Source: Xenoacremonium recifei (Eukaryota; Ascomycota; Sordariomycetes; Hypocreales; Nectriaceae). From it: 64,000 nt of DNA. The stretch spans positions 496,001-560,000 of the forward strand of contig WOFQ01000004.1 in the NCBI GenBank assembly GCA_012184525.1, written 5' to 3'. Shown piece after piece: positions 35,272 through 48,882 of this stretch. The notes below the pieces were generated by a model. The model did not search any database and had not been told where the DNA came from. It worked only from the letters and a program-made list of their open reading frames with translations. A program made the position numbers and the translations under genes. The stretch's first letter is position 1. Every line of letters begins with the position of its first letter.

Positions 35272-38200
35272 TATGAGAGCCAGGGTTGCGGTTTTGGGGG
35301 GGTCTTAGTGGGAAAGGGTTCCAATGACCCAAAGATCCTTCCCTTTGCTGGGCTGTTGTTGCAACTTGGATAGCTGCAGCAAGAGTGACTGGATGTCAGT
35401 TGCAGAGGGTATCCTAAGAGAGCTCGTGTGTTGCTCGGTAGGTACGTAGGATCCAGGTCAACTGCTTCGCCTGCTGTCGATATTGCCAAGTAGCTTGGCT
35501 GTAAGTGTGATATCCGCGGCGATGGTTCGATGGTAAAGTGCTCGTGGCCAAGGATAAGGATGGACGCAAGATTGAAGAAGATGCTGTCAGATGTCCAACT
35601 CTGTTGGGTCGGGAACCGATGTGGCTTTGTGGTTGAGGGCGTTGCTGAAGCTGGTGTCCACGAGGAAAGGGGAGGAAGCCACGGCGCGAGATGAGTGAGA
35701 TCCTTCGGCTTCTTGTAGTAGAACACGGGGCCAAAGAGGTCGGACAAGAAGTCGGGGTTCTCCAGAGTTTATCTCTGTTGCTATGATAAACTCGGCGGCT
35801 CTCAGAAGCTTGAGAAGAGGAAAAGGTAAAAGGGTTGAACGGGGGTTTAGACTGTCGTCAATGTCGAGCCAATGTCAATAAGGTTTTGCTCTCCCAGGTG
35901 GCGCCCCTCGGCGTCTTTGGCGCAATATGTATATCTTCTGGGCCTTGAGGGCCTGGCGTCCTTTTCAGTTAGCGCAGTTTAAGGGCCTGCTGAGACGGGA
36001 TCTCTAGGACAGCGCCAGACGCCAAAGCGACTAGCCCGGGAGGGCTGAAGGACAAGGATTCGGCCAGTGACCGGGGGTGTTCCCAGAGGCAGATTCGAGC
36101 TGGAGCTTGGGACGCTGGCTTCAGGGCTGGGGGTGTGGGAGGGGCGTGTAAGAAGCTTCAGTCCGGCCAGGACGCAGACGAGAATGTTGCGCAATGTACC
36201 CGTGGTGCCCAGCTACCAGGCATGTACCGGATGAGGTCTCTTCTGGCCTCTACGCAATGTTCCGTCTGTGCCCAGACAGGCTTTGGTCTGGAGCGTCCGC
36301 TGGGACTCGGCTCCTCCTCTCGGGAGCTGATGTTGGACTTGTCGTCAGATGGAGGATTATACATGGACTGCTGCCATCGTTTGCTCGCCAACCCCGCGGA
36401 CGTGGGAGACGTTGATATGTTTGCCTCTCTTGCCAGTCCTGGGCAGGGGCTTGCTGGTGGCGGAAACAAGCTGTCAATTCCCCTGGGCTGGCGGACGGCA
36501 CGGCGTCCAGGATGGCTTTCGAGATGGTGTCGGATCGAGTGACTGACTGCCTCCTTGGTGCCACGGCTGTCCTGCTCTCTGCCCTGCTGTCAGCGCCTCC
36601 GGGGACCGCAGCCGGCGCCAGACGAGACGCACCGAAGAAGCCTGTGACTTGCCAGACCCAAGACATGGCCTCTGATGGATGTGTCAGAGGATCGATAAGC
36701 TCGCGGACACGGCGCAACCACAAAACATAGCAACACGGATTAATCCGTAGACAGAGCCCAGACCCGGGCCCAGGCTAGACGGTTGCAGCAGAGTCGGGCT
36801 ACCGTCGATTGGGGATAACCTCAGCCAAGACTTTGACGGGGAATGGCCAGGCCAGCCTTGATCCAGCGGGGAGCCTTGTGGTGGATTGGACGTAAGAAGA
36901 GGGGTGTGCGAAGGCTGCTGGAGGGCAGGCGAAGACAAAAGCAGGGAGGCGTGTGGTGTGGGAAAAAAAATTCCCCTAGACCAAACCTTGAGGCCTGAGG
37001 CTTGGAGGCGCCAACAAAGCCAGCCCAGCCCAGCCCAGCCCTGGGAAAGGCGAGAGCCTCAATGGATGAATTACGGCAAGAACCAACCAGCATTCTTCCC
37101 CAAACTCTCCGTATTGTCGAGACTCCAATGATGTCGACCTGCGTGATCGACTTCTCCGTTTTTCGTAGGAGATGGAGAGGGGCGATCCGGATGTCGGCTG
37201 GCATCAGCTTCGCTCTCATCAGACATGTGCGTGCCCAACACATTCAATCAATTGTCTAGGCCCTGTGGGATGCGGAGCTGGTCAATTCCAGTTCACCATG
37301 TCTTTCTATTCATTGGCACCAGACACATGAAGACACCGCTGAGACCGTCACACAGAACACCCCTTCGAAAGCTGCCCTCGTCATTCTCTTCCATCTCGGA
37401 AGTCTCCTGCCCGGGGTCCCCCATGTTCGAAGAAGGTTTCCGACAGCAGCTGGGGCAGATTCGATGTCGCCGAGTCCGATAATCCAAGGTGAGATACGAG
37501 CAGAGAAGATGACCAGAAACGCAGGGGGTGCAAGAGGGGTGTGATCTGGTGATCCTCTGCAAGATTAGCAAAGCTCTCCTGCTTCTGACGCTCACTCTTG
37601 TGGTCATACGAAGGCTGCCATTTGTATGGCCGTATCACATCCGTCTCTCTCATGCTATTGCCAATTGCGTGCATTGCGACCAAGCTCATCCGGAACATGG
37701 AACGTGGATGAAATTGACAGCCTGGCTCCCCTCGAGCATTCCCTTTTCATCAAGAGGCTTTTCGCAGGTGAATCACCAAACTCGTCCTCGAATTGGCTCG
37801 TGTACGACCTTCTACCAGAGCTCTGTTCCAGAGGTCTCTCTCCTTCAGGGGTGGTCAGTGGTCAAGATGATGGTTCCAGGGGGATCAAGGCCAAGACAAC
37901 CGTCTTGATCAACGCCCCTCCCGGTCCCTCTCCTCGAGCTTCAGGCACACGCCCCCTCCACGACCGGGGGCCCCCCAGTTCCATCCATCGTGGATCCGGA
38001 GCCTGCTCTTTGAGCCCTTCCGCCGCCATCGACGGATAGGCTCAGCCATGCCGACCCAGCTGTTGGGAACGCAGCCAGCGAGGCGCTCGACTACCGTCCA
38101 GGATGCAGGTCACAGGCGCGCTCTGTGGACGCTTCTGGAGCCCAGTTCGCCGCGCGCGCGTGTGCGATCGGGGCCATGGACACCAAGGCCGAGAGCCATC

Positions 38201-41200
38201 TGCGTCGGCGCCCTGGGCCCGCGAGCCACGAACCGCCGGGCCAGATCAAGCCAGCATCCGATCAGTGGGATCCGGCAGGCTGGATTGGAATGAGGCCCCG
38301 TGCGGTTTGCACCACGGCTAGGTCCCCCGTCGTCCGCCCGTATCTGGGAGGTACCGATCGAGGAGAGGAGAGACGGCGGTACGTACCGGCCACCGTCCTC
38401 GTGAGAGAGCCAATCCGATGAGAATGCCCTGGCATGACTCTGTCTCGTCCGCTCGCGGCTCGATATAGCCTAGCCGGCTCAGCTCTGACGGCGGTAGCTC
38501 CAATAACCTCGACTTGGAATGATCTACCCATGGGAACCCCGGCTCACACAGCCCGTCTCCACGCGGGTATTGATGCCTTTTGTCGATAAATACAACCTAG
38601 ACCTGTCCGTAATAACACTGAGAACAAGGCCCGGGCGTCGATGAAGCAGTCAAGCGAGACATTCTGTGCAAGGCCCCGGGTCAATAGGAGCAAGAGGAGT
38701 TGTGTACGTACGGTGCACCAAGTACAGCGGACTCGGGGTGTGCAAGACCTGCGCATTGAACTGTGCGACTGTAACTGCAATAATTCCCGTCCCGTCATCA
38801 TGAATAATCCCCGGTGGTCATGGGAAGCCTGGCCCGACCGCGAAATCGAAACCAAACTCAACATGGTATCATATTGGTCCCTCCGAGGATTGGGGAGCTG
38901 ACCGCTAGAAAGGGTCTTTTCTGGGCGATGTCATTTTATGTCATGTTCCCCTTCGCCTGCATTATTGCCTGAGGCCCGACCCCTGGATGCCTCGTGCATC
39001 TTATGTGCATGCGGCCTGTCATTGTCATATGCAAATGAAAAACGTCAGGCAGGCAGGCAGGCAGGCAAGACCGCCCGTGGCTTCCAATTTTGCGCTGGCT
39101 GGCTCCCTCTCAAACAAGGAAAGTAGTCCGCACACGAAGGAAGTCGCCATCCATCAAGCTAAATGGCAAATGGACAGATAGAAGCATGCTAGTGCAACTC
39201 AACTCCCTCCGGACACCTTCACGAATCCCTTAGCAGCCTGCCCACCACGGAGTATCCAGACCTACTCTGTCGTAGCTCCTTCGCTGGACCCGTGACTGAC
39301 ACCAGCGTTCTTTTCTTCTGCGCCAGCTTTCTTCTCGCCCACATGGATCAATCCCGGTTTTCGCTAGAACAAAGCAAAGAAACGCGAGAAAAAAACGGCG
39401 CCAAAAGCAACGAGCGAGCAGGCAGTCCGGTGAGCCAACCACTAGACCAAGACCTAGATTCGCTCCTCATTTGCACAAACCGCCGTGGACAACGCGGACT
39501 GGCTGAAAGGGGAGACTGCGGGGGCACGAAGACGGCGAGGGCACCATGGTATCTCGACAGCGACACCAATCACGGAACGTCACGGTCCCTGGTATGCTCT
39601 GCGTAAACCAGCCAGTCATTCGCTCGCAAACGCGGAGTACCTCGTTCCAGACTGAAAGCAGTAGCCACTCAGCCTCATGTCCAAACCCCGCTGCAATGGC
39701 GTATCCAAACAAGGGGCCACCACCACACAGGATGCAGCATGGCTGGCGGAATTCCCAGTGCTGCTATCGGGGCCTCACTATCATCTCTCGGCGCTTGTGC
39801 ATCTTATTTGAACGCTTCTGCAATCCGGTATCACTGGCGTCATCAAGGAATTGCCCTAATCTTCGTAAGCGGTCCCCGAGTGGGAAAATGACACCTACAA
39901 TGCAAGCAACGGACGACAGCGGCATGACCGGTGGACCATGCACTCATTCATATCTACGGAGTTCGTGCCAACACTCACCGGAGGGCGAGAGTGTGCATTG
40001 GGCCAACACTTCAACCTTGAATACACGTCCCTCGCTGATTGAACAGCCAGCACAGATATCAGTGCTTCTCACATGCCAGTATCAGTTCTTGGTCCCGGCG
40101 GATCTCGAGAACTCCTCTCCCCATTGAGGCGAAACCTTGCTTCTCGCACCCGGGACGCCTGTGGCCATCTGTCGTCAGTGCTTGTGTCCGTTCTGTTGGC
40201 CTCACGCCAAACCAGCAAATCGCACCTGCATGGCCCGCCAGCACGGTCCAGACTCAGCTGAGGTGCATGGACCAGGCGGGGTGGAAATGGCTCAGAGAAC
40301 GTCCCCCTCTGCACTCGAGATCCAGTAGACGAGTGTGCTAAGAAGCATTGTGGTCCCAAATGCAGCGCGGTCATGCTGCATTCATCACAACCCGGATACC
40401 GGATTGGTTGGTTCCCAGAGACAGAACTGCGTTCCCTACTCTCGCTCACTTCCCGAGCCTTGTCAAGGAGTCAGGGGCAAGCTGCATTGGGCACTCAGCC
40501 ATCTTCGGAACCGGGGAAGCACCCGTTGCAACGCCCTTCCACGGCCGGCTTCTGAGCCGGGGTCCTCTCCAGAACACGCCAAATAGAGGAACCAGGCCTG
40601 TGAAATCAGGACGCGTCGATCGTCCTGAACGACACTCATCATGACGAGAGGGCGTCAGAGTTGACAAGTCGGCTGGCTGTCAAATGCAAAACCAGCCCAG
40701 GCCCAGTCGAGCCAAGCCAAGCAAAACGCACACCCATCACGCCTCACCATGCAGGGGCTTGCAAACACCCTTTCTGAGAACTCGCTCAGATGCTAAGGAG
40801 GTCCCGAAGCCGCCTGCCACCCGTCTCCACAGAGAGCCCTATCCCGTGCTCCATTGCTCCAATCCCTCCCCGCCATACGATCCCGATAACTGAGTCGCCG
40901 CTATCGTGACTCCGTTCTATCTTCACTTCCGGAATTCAAATCGAAGCCTTTAGTTGCGGCTGGCCAGTGCCCTTGCGATTCCGCGCTGGGGCTCATTACT
41001 TTCGCTTCATCTGAGACTACTGGCATTTCCCCCACTATTCGATCGCTCTGCCGCCAGGACTAAGCAGAAAGGAGATTAAGGTCTAGACATCACTCAGGGC
41101 CTTTGACTGCTTCCGGGAATGTTAGACGAGCCAGGCCATGTGATGGAGTTTCAGCACACAACTGAGTGGTGGTGACTTGATACCTAACAGACACCGGTAT

Positions 41201-44200
41201 GGGATTGCATGTCGATACCCCTTCGTCTAGGCCATTCGAATCTGCCAGGCAGGGCTTTTACAGCGGCCCAGACGAACCAGAGATAAATCTGTTGTTATGA
41301 GCGCGCGTACTCTGTACAGGCTCAAAATCACACAACGCTTCTCCTGTCGATCCAACCCGCTTGCGCAACTCTACAACATTGTTCGATTGCAATCGGCGTT
41401 TCCAATCTGAAGATGATAATATCTCTCATTTCTAGTTCATACGTTGGGGATGCAGTTTTATCTCGTCAAATATTCGTGCTTTATTATTCAGAGTCAACAG
41501 TACATCGAAAAATCCACCCCCGGCCCGGTGAGAGTCAGGCCGCCTGGACGGGAGGCCCGAGTGTCGGGTCTGCTCACCACGGCCCCCCGACCCCGAGTCG
41601 GTTGATCTACTAGCACTGAAACGCGCCCATACTTTACATTCTTTCTCCGAGGATCTCTGCATGACCTTGGAGATGGATGGGGCCAGGATCTGAAGCATCT
41701 GTCTCGCTCAACGCCCATAGGGATGAGTTCTGGTGGCGTAAACTCAAAAATTCGAGCCAGATGCATGGCGTAAAACAAGGTTGACAACCCGGCAGGGATG
41801 GATGGAGGGCGGGCAGGATGAATGGAGGGATGAATGGAAGGGGGCGTGCCACCATCTTGGACCACAATGCCACCCGCAAGATCACATGTTGATCGAGCAT
41901 GGACCCGGCTCGAGATGCCCCAGAAGATGTGTGTAGGATCTGGCCAACCCTGTCCAGAGGCTGCGGAATGCTGCCGCCACGATTTGAAAGAAGTGTGCTC
42001 GGGAAGCCCCCTTTCTGGGGTCGGAGCCACCAAGATATGTCGACCGTGGTAGCCGAATGACACAGCGGCTCCAGAGGCTCAATTCTGGTAGGAATCACGT
42101 TGGGACGACCGCGAATTACGTGGTGCTCCTGGCCGACGGTCCCGAAGGCTTGTCCGGAATACCTGGCTCATCGCATATTCAGATCGAAAGAAGCGAAGGC
42201 AAGCTACCACGATCGGGGGTCATCAGTCAGCTATTGTCAAGCACCCTTTATCACCCCGCAGCAGTGACCCAGCCTCTCGCAAGCAAGGGGACTGTGATGG
42301 TACCAACTAAGGCGCGGCCCTCCGTACATGCATCACTCAGCGGGAGATTCTCTCGTGCCCGATGTCATCCCCGGCCGCCATGCAACATCGATCCATCTCC
42401 GAGCCCCTGGTGGACGAAGGAAGAGGTGGGACAGCTGATGTCTCCGCTGACTTGCCTGGGAGGACGACGGTCGGTTCGTTCCTTCAGGGAGCCAACTAAT
42501 TGCTCAGTCATGAGCTGATTGAATGATTACGATTCATCACCCCAGTCGCAAAGGCTCGCCGTGGAAGAGTCGATAATAGCTGACCCCCTACATGCTAAGG
42601 ACCGGGGGCTCGCGTGTACTCACGGGGGTAGGGAGTCCATCTGGGGTCTTGTTTCGGCTCAGCCCAGTGGACGACCCTGCGAGCTATGGTTCTGGCAGCT
42701 CCCAATCACCTGACAAAACGCTCAACCAATGCGTTAGAGCCGGATGCTAACACGCCAGTGCGACGATGAAGGCTAGCAGCAAGCCATCCGTCTGCCAGAC
42801 TCCCCTTAGCCTCGGTGGTCCTCTTTGGTATCTTCTAGGCCGTTTCTCAGTGGAGGCGCTGGAAACGTACGTCAGGTAAGCTAAGCAACTTGGACGTCGC
42901 TGAGACGATAAGGCTAGGAGAGGAGAGACGTCACGTCTATGCAACTCGAATCGTTAGTACATGGGTCCAGCATCGAGAGGAGCGGGGATCGTGCCATAAG
43001 GCGGAGCTGGATGGGCCTGTCAATGGTGATCGAGACCAGTCTCCGAAATTGGCTGATGGTCTTGCTCCCCATCCCGGCAGTACGGGACACGCCAGATCCA
43101 GCGATCCATGTCGCAGCTGTCCAGATCCGAGGTTATGAGACGTCTTCTCGCAGGAACGGACTGAGCGGCATGGTGCAGCAATCGGCGTCTTCATGGAGCG
43201 AGTTGGTCGCGGCCGGAGGTCGACGAGGCTCATCACTCAGGGCAGAGAGCCTGCATTGCGCTTCAGGTGAGACACAGGCAGAGTTCGGCTACGGCGCTAT
43301 CCATGAATGGGAATGAGCGTCAGGGATTTAATATGCTACTAAGCCAGGGATTGACGACGGTCACAGCAAAGCAGCCTGCTATCCGAGCGCAAGCACCCAA
43401 TGAAGCACTCGTGGTTGACTCAACGAAATCAGCAAGAAAATTTTGCACAGACGGGACATTAAGGTCATCTTCCTGATCACTCTCTTCATCAGATGGCCAC
43501 TCAAGCTGTAAGTCGTCTTCCTGGCCCGGGCACCGCTGCCGTGATGCAAGCGTCACACAACCGGGAACCGGGAGGGGAGAGAAAAGACAGGACGCCTCAG
43601 CCAGCGCTTTCATGCAACCCAAAGCCTCGGGACGGGCCAGTTTGTGCGACGGTGCTGTCTCTCAAAGCCCCCTTTCAAGGCTTCGGGTCGGGTCGATGTT
43701 GTGCAACGGGTCAGCGACGACAGCAGAAGATTTCCCCTCTCTTCAGGAGCCTACAGCGCATGTCGACACGCAGGTTTGCTTCTGCTGTTAGCCAGGCCTC
43801 AGCACATGCATTGAAGGCCTGACGCTGCTTCACTAGCCCGGCGGTAGCTCGACGCCGGACGGCGCGGTTTGGGGAAACCGTTTGCCGCAACACGTGGACC
43901 TGCGTCTTGGCTGCTGAGACCAAGGCTCGCCGCTATGCCCTTCTAAGCGGGTGTTAGAGAAGGAATCCGCGCAGCGTGACGGGCAGGGTCAAGCGGCAGC
44001 CAGATGGTTTTTCTGTTAGCGGAGCGTGATATCTTGCCCCTCGTCTTCCCCCGGATTCTCAGCACTGACCGAGCCAGGTTCGAATGATGGAAGCCCTGCG
44101 ATGAGGCCATCGGCCGTCTGTGCCTACTGGCTCAGCAGATTGAGTGCGTCTCACCAGCATGAAGCTTGTTCGATGGTGGAGAAATCGTCGATAGACACCC

Positions 44201-47200
44201 GCCAAGTTAAAGACGGGCGACGATCACTGCGCTCCGCATCCCTGCGCCGATCGTTCAATGTGGCGCATTAAAGCATGCCCGCAGACAAGGTTGTCGAATC
44301 GCTGGCGTTATTGAAGACGTTGGCCAGCTTACAAGGCCTGCAGTCGAGCTTGTTCTAAGCCCCTGTCCAGTGCTGCGCTGCTGTCCCCCTCTACAACATC
44401 AAAACAACCTAAGAATGCAGCTCTGAGAAAAGGGAGCGCCCTCGGGAAGGTAAAAATAACAATTGCAAGCTCAGGAGGACCTGTCACACCGTCAGCGCGA
44501 CCCGATGTCTGGCTCTGATGGGGCACAAAGCCGGAAATGTCCTGGAAGTCGGCCGCCTATTGGCGGTGCAAGTTCTGGTCTCTCGCCGTCATTTGCATCT
44601 CACCGGAATGACTTTCTCTCTCTCTCATGTCTCTTGTGTCTCTCATTTCTTCGGAACCCCGTCCCACGACATGTGGCTCCCGACGCTATCGGCATGAATC
44701 CTGCGTCGATGGGGCCAGGGCCAGATCGACTGAGTCTTGGGGCATGATATGTAGCCCTACGGCGTGGACACGAACACAGAGCTCTCCGTTCCCAGGGATG
44801 TGCATCCCGGACGCCAGCCGCGCATCGGTCCCCTGTGTGAGATTTGACAGCCCGCGCGCCACACGCGTGCCCAGAGCTGCTTTCGCGACACCCCGGCTAT
44901 CGTCTTGGCTCCCAAATGCCGGAGGGCGTTCCCCTAAGCCCAGAGAGGCGCTGTGCCAAGCGTGGCATGTACCGCGCACGTTTGTGTCTGCTTATGGCCC
45001 CCGGGAGGTGCAGCCATAAGCTGGGAGCTGACTGGTGCTCGTTGCTTTTTCGGCCTTGAGGAGGGTCTAGAAGGGGGCCACGGGAAATTTGTCCAGCAGG
45101 GGTCGTGGTGTGCATCCAGAGAAGGAGGTCGAAAGATGAGAAATGTCGCTCAAGACAGTTGAGACCTTGGATTGTCGAGGGTGGGCGCACCAGATGCCAG
45201 ATGCGACTACAGCAGTAAGTACGGATATGGTCATGCTGGACGTGGGCACCGCTGACGAAACAGCGAAGTCTGGAACGAAGCTTATACGTACAGCTAGCTC
45301 TTCTTCCCCGTAACCGTCCATTAGAAGCTTTTCCGGAGTTCCCCTTGAAGGCCGCTTACTCCGAGCTCCACGTCGGTCGACGAAATGGGTCCAGCAGCAT
45401 CTGCGCTTCTCCCATCCGCCGGTCGACTGGAATGCTGCCCCTGTAGGGCGCCTTCACGATGGCAACATGTTACTGCTCAGCTGAGTGGGCTGGCTGTCTC
45501 AACTCATTGCACTAAAGCAGCCGGCCCCAGGCTGTCGGGGCGCGGCTGTTGACTATTGATGCGGCTGTGTCGCCCTGGCCTGCATGTTGCTGCACTTTCA
45601 CAGGACGCCCATGGATGCACACTGCTGGGGGTGTGCCGTGACGGCGAGTCAACGTGCTTGGTGGCTTCGAACAGCTGAACCTCCTGAGTCCTGCGGTTGT
45701 GACTGCGCAGTGATGGATTGGCTGTGCTGTGCGACTGAGAATAGAACAAGCGCTGAGGCTTAGAGACAGGGCAGACACGTCGCCGAAGATGAAGTTGGAT
45801 ACGGGCGATGCTGGCTTAGGGGGTGAGGTGTAATTCGCCCAGGTGTCTCTTTTGGGCGTGACCAGAGTTTGGTAGGTGGGAGACATGCTTGCCGCCTTCG
45901 GGGCTGCTTTCTTTGGTTCTGCTCGAGAGGTTCTGTCGAGCTTCGCCAATTTACGGCGATCATGAACCCCTGTGCAGCAACGTTCTCTCCTCGACCGGCT
46001 CCTTAGCGACGTCCGCACTTTACCTGGGCCCGATTCCAATTTGCTGACTGGGATGTCAGTCTACGCGGTTTCCTTTGCTTCTACTGCGTCTCTTCGTTGC
46101 CCCAGTTGCTGCCTTCGCCAGAGCCTCGCCTGCCAGATCTCGCTGCACTCGAAACAATTCCCTTCTTTGAAGCCCACGATACCTCTACAACAACGCATAT
46201 CGATAACACAAGTTCCCTTGATCGTTTGCGAGACAAAGACATGTGTGCATGTATCCCGCAAGAGAGTGTTGGTACAGTCCTTCCTGGCTTATGTCAAAAG
46301 CTGCAACCGTACACTGAAGTTTCCGGTTTACCCAGTCCGTTATCATCGACCAGCGTATCCTCGTGCTCCCATTATCTGACCTCGAAATATATATCAAGAA
46401 GCTGCGATTGATGGCCGGGCGAAGCCATTCTTAAGGCAAATTCACGCGAAGATCGCGTAGATTCTCGTCGGCGACTCTCTTCGTTTGCTGCACGACTCCC
46501 AACCCCGACAAGATCAATCATCATTCCCACGAGACTCGACTACAAAAACCCTGCAGTACCATTTGTCCTCTAATAACTTCTGGAGGCTACTGCTACGCAT
46601 CTGCTCTTGTTGTTTCTTTAACTGTGTTGACAGTGGCGCGGCTATCTCTATTCCAAACGCATCGCTGTCGATTCTCCTTCCAACGAAACGATTTCAAGAA
46701 ACGAACAGAAGAACACCTGCAACTAGGAGTCTCCAGCAGAGAAAATCTTTTTTATATTCCCAGGAAGTCAAATTATTCCTTTCATCCCGATGCCGGACGA
46801 TACGTTCTGTCTCTCTGCAGCTTTGGACTCGTTCGGACCAGACAAATTCTGCCACTATACTTGACGATTCCCATATCACAAACTTCAGACGTCGGTGAGG
46901 TATACTACTTCTATTGTGTGGTATTAACTACCTCCTTCTCGTCCCTTTGCATCCATGAGGGTTCAAGGGAGAGCTCGCATTGCTTCTATGGGCGTTTCTT
47001 GTCGTATTGTGCTTGATTTATGAGATGCTCTGGTGGCAATCACCTCCCATATGATTACGCACTTTCTAGAAAGTCTCTTGGAGAATATTTTTGTTTGAAA
47101 CACTAATCATGAGTCTTCTCGTGCTTCGTCTTCTGTTTGCCTTGTCATTTAACATAATAGCTTCAAGAATGGGCGCGACAACCGTAGGCATATAGCCCAG

Positions 47201-48882
47201 AGCTTCCATCGAACCTCGGGTTATACATCCTTTGCATTTTGAATTTTCTATCAATTGATTAGTTGTTAAAATGCATGTTTCCATCTGCAGTGGGTTAGTA
47301 AATCAAAGTTATGGTCCTGTAAATGAACCAGTTGCCCGTGATATCTAGAACGTTCGACGCTGCGTGGCAATCTCAACAACACTGCCGAATTCGGTAATGT
47401 ATTTGAGCAGGACATTGCCTTAATTACCACTTTAAGACGACTGGAATTCAAAGTAATACATCGCCCTCAGGGTACGGAGCAGTCTCGCCAATATTCCGTA
47501 GGCGCCTACCCTATACAAAAACGACGATCACCTCGTTTTCTGAGTTTGGTCGAATCCTTGCTTGAGAAGGGGTGAAGGATTGAATTTAACCACCGAATTG
47601 ATCTCCCTAGGCAATCATGGACGGTAAATATGGAATGTACCAGGACCAACATTTGTGTGTGTCTCGTTGAAATCGTCATCCTTGGGCCGCTTCGGCATGA
47701 TCTGAGGGGTACTTGATGATGTGGGATGCCTGGATTGAATGTGAATGTGTAGGGACTCAACGACTCCTCGAACCAAAGGAATCCACCATAAACTCAATAA
47801 ATGCAATGAGGGCGTCCAGAGCCCTCATGCAAGATCGGTAGACTCCATTAACGACAGGAATTGAACTCGATACCGCACAAGGTTCCGAGCGCCTGCTGCC
47901 CGAAACTCAGTCCATGATATGATAAAAAGCAACCGCACAGCGTTCACCCAGTAAGCCACTAGAAAGAGACCACGAATCTAGAATCACTCTCGGCAAGGCC
48001 GTCCGCCGGTGCTGTGAGGGAATTCCTCCGCAGAAGAATCTTCGGTACACGTATGCATGCCACCCAATAGTTTCCTCAAGATTATCATACGTTCAGATAA
48101 CATGACCTCCAATCGTGCTTAACATTGGGTTACGAAGATCTTCTTACGAGATGGAATGTTAAGATCAATGGAATGTAACGCCAAGGACGTTAATCCAACA
48201 CCTTCATGCACGTCGAGAACCTCCATGGCTCTCTTGGCAACGTCTAATTCAATTGAGTTCAGTGCCGGACTCCGGAAGCGTCGAGCAGCCGTGCTCATCT
48301 CCCGTATCCGAAAGGCAATTTTCTCATTGCCATTGATTCCGATTGTTCTTTACGCAGAAGGATAAGTTGACCCGCTGGGTTCAACTCTCCTTGCCAAAAC
48401 GTGGACTTCTTTTCTCCAGCCAGAATTAAGCCACTATCGCTTTGGATGTACAGAAGAAATCCCCGCATAAAACCCAGGCCTTCCGAGAGCCTCGGCCTGC
48501 CCCTGGGTATCTTATCATTGAACCTCGGATCATCCAAAACCTGCAGCTATCCTTGCATCATCAGGATAAGATGCGGGTACAATTCAACACTGCGGTCCGG
48601 ACGAAAGACCTCAGCCATGGGTTCTGTCGAAAACCACTTTAAAGGATGATGGATATCTCAGTTTAGAATGATCCCTTCTCAATTCGAAGGTAGAGTTCGT
48701 TTCGTTCACGACTCAACGACAGAATGCTAGCTAGATAGATACAAGTAGGAAAACTTCTTGCTTTACTTGGGGCGTAGCTCATCCAAGAACAAGATAAAAA
48801 AGCAACCGACCAGCCGTCAAATATTTGTCATGATCCCGGACTCCATAATTCGCAGTTTTGAACCTTTCTTTTCATCCCACAT
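35272..48882. other. About 13.6 kb without a supported gene
   Basis: The left end is the FlbC-like promoter and probable long leader. No frame in the rest shows a domain, a signal peptide or consistent splice sites. The longest, plus 39546-40127 (193 codons), has no recognisable feature. A (GGCA)n run lies at 39047-39067. About 36-45.9 kb is of ordinary base composition; about 46.3-48.8 kb is more AT-rich. Between about 46.0 and 46.9 kb the plus strand is pyrimidine-rich, like a fungal 5' leader, but no gene follows it. Confidence 0.5.
39047..39067 (+). repeat. (GGCA)n microsatellite
   Basis: Five consecutive AGGC units in non-coding sequence. Confidence 0.9.

Noticed and set aside
39047..39067. 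Short direct repeats as a CRISPR array
   Set aside because: It is a simple tetranucleotide microsatellite with no spacers, and the genome is eukaryotic.
47845..47965. Possible second tRNA on the minus strand (A-box-like TGGCTTACTGG, B-box-like GTTCAATTC)
   Set aside because: The T-stem and acceptor stem do not pair, and the spacing would need a long intron. At best it is a decayed pol III gene.
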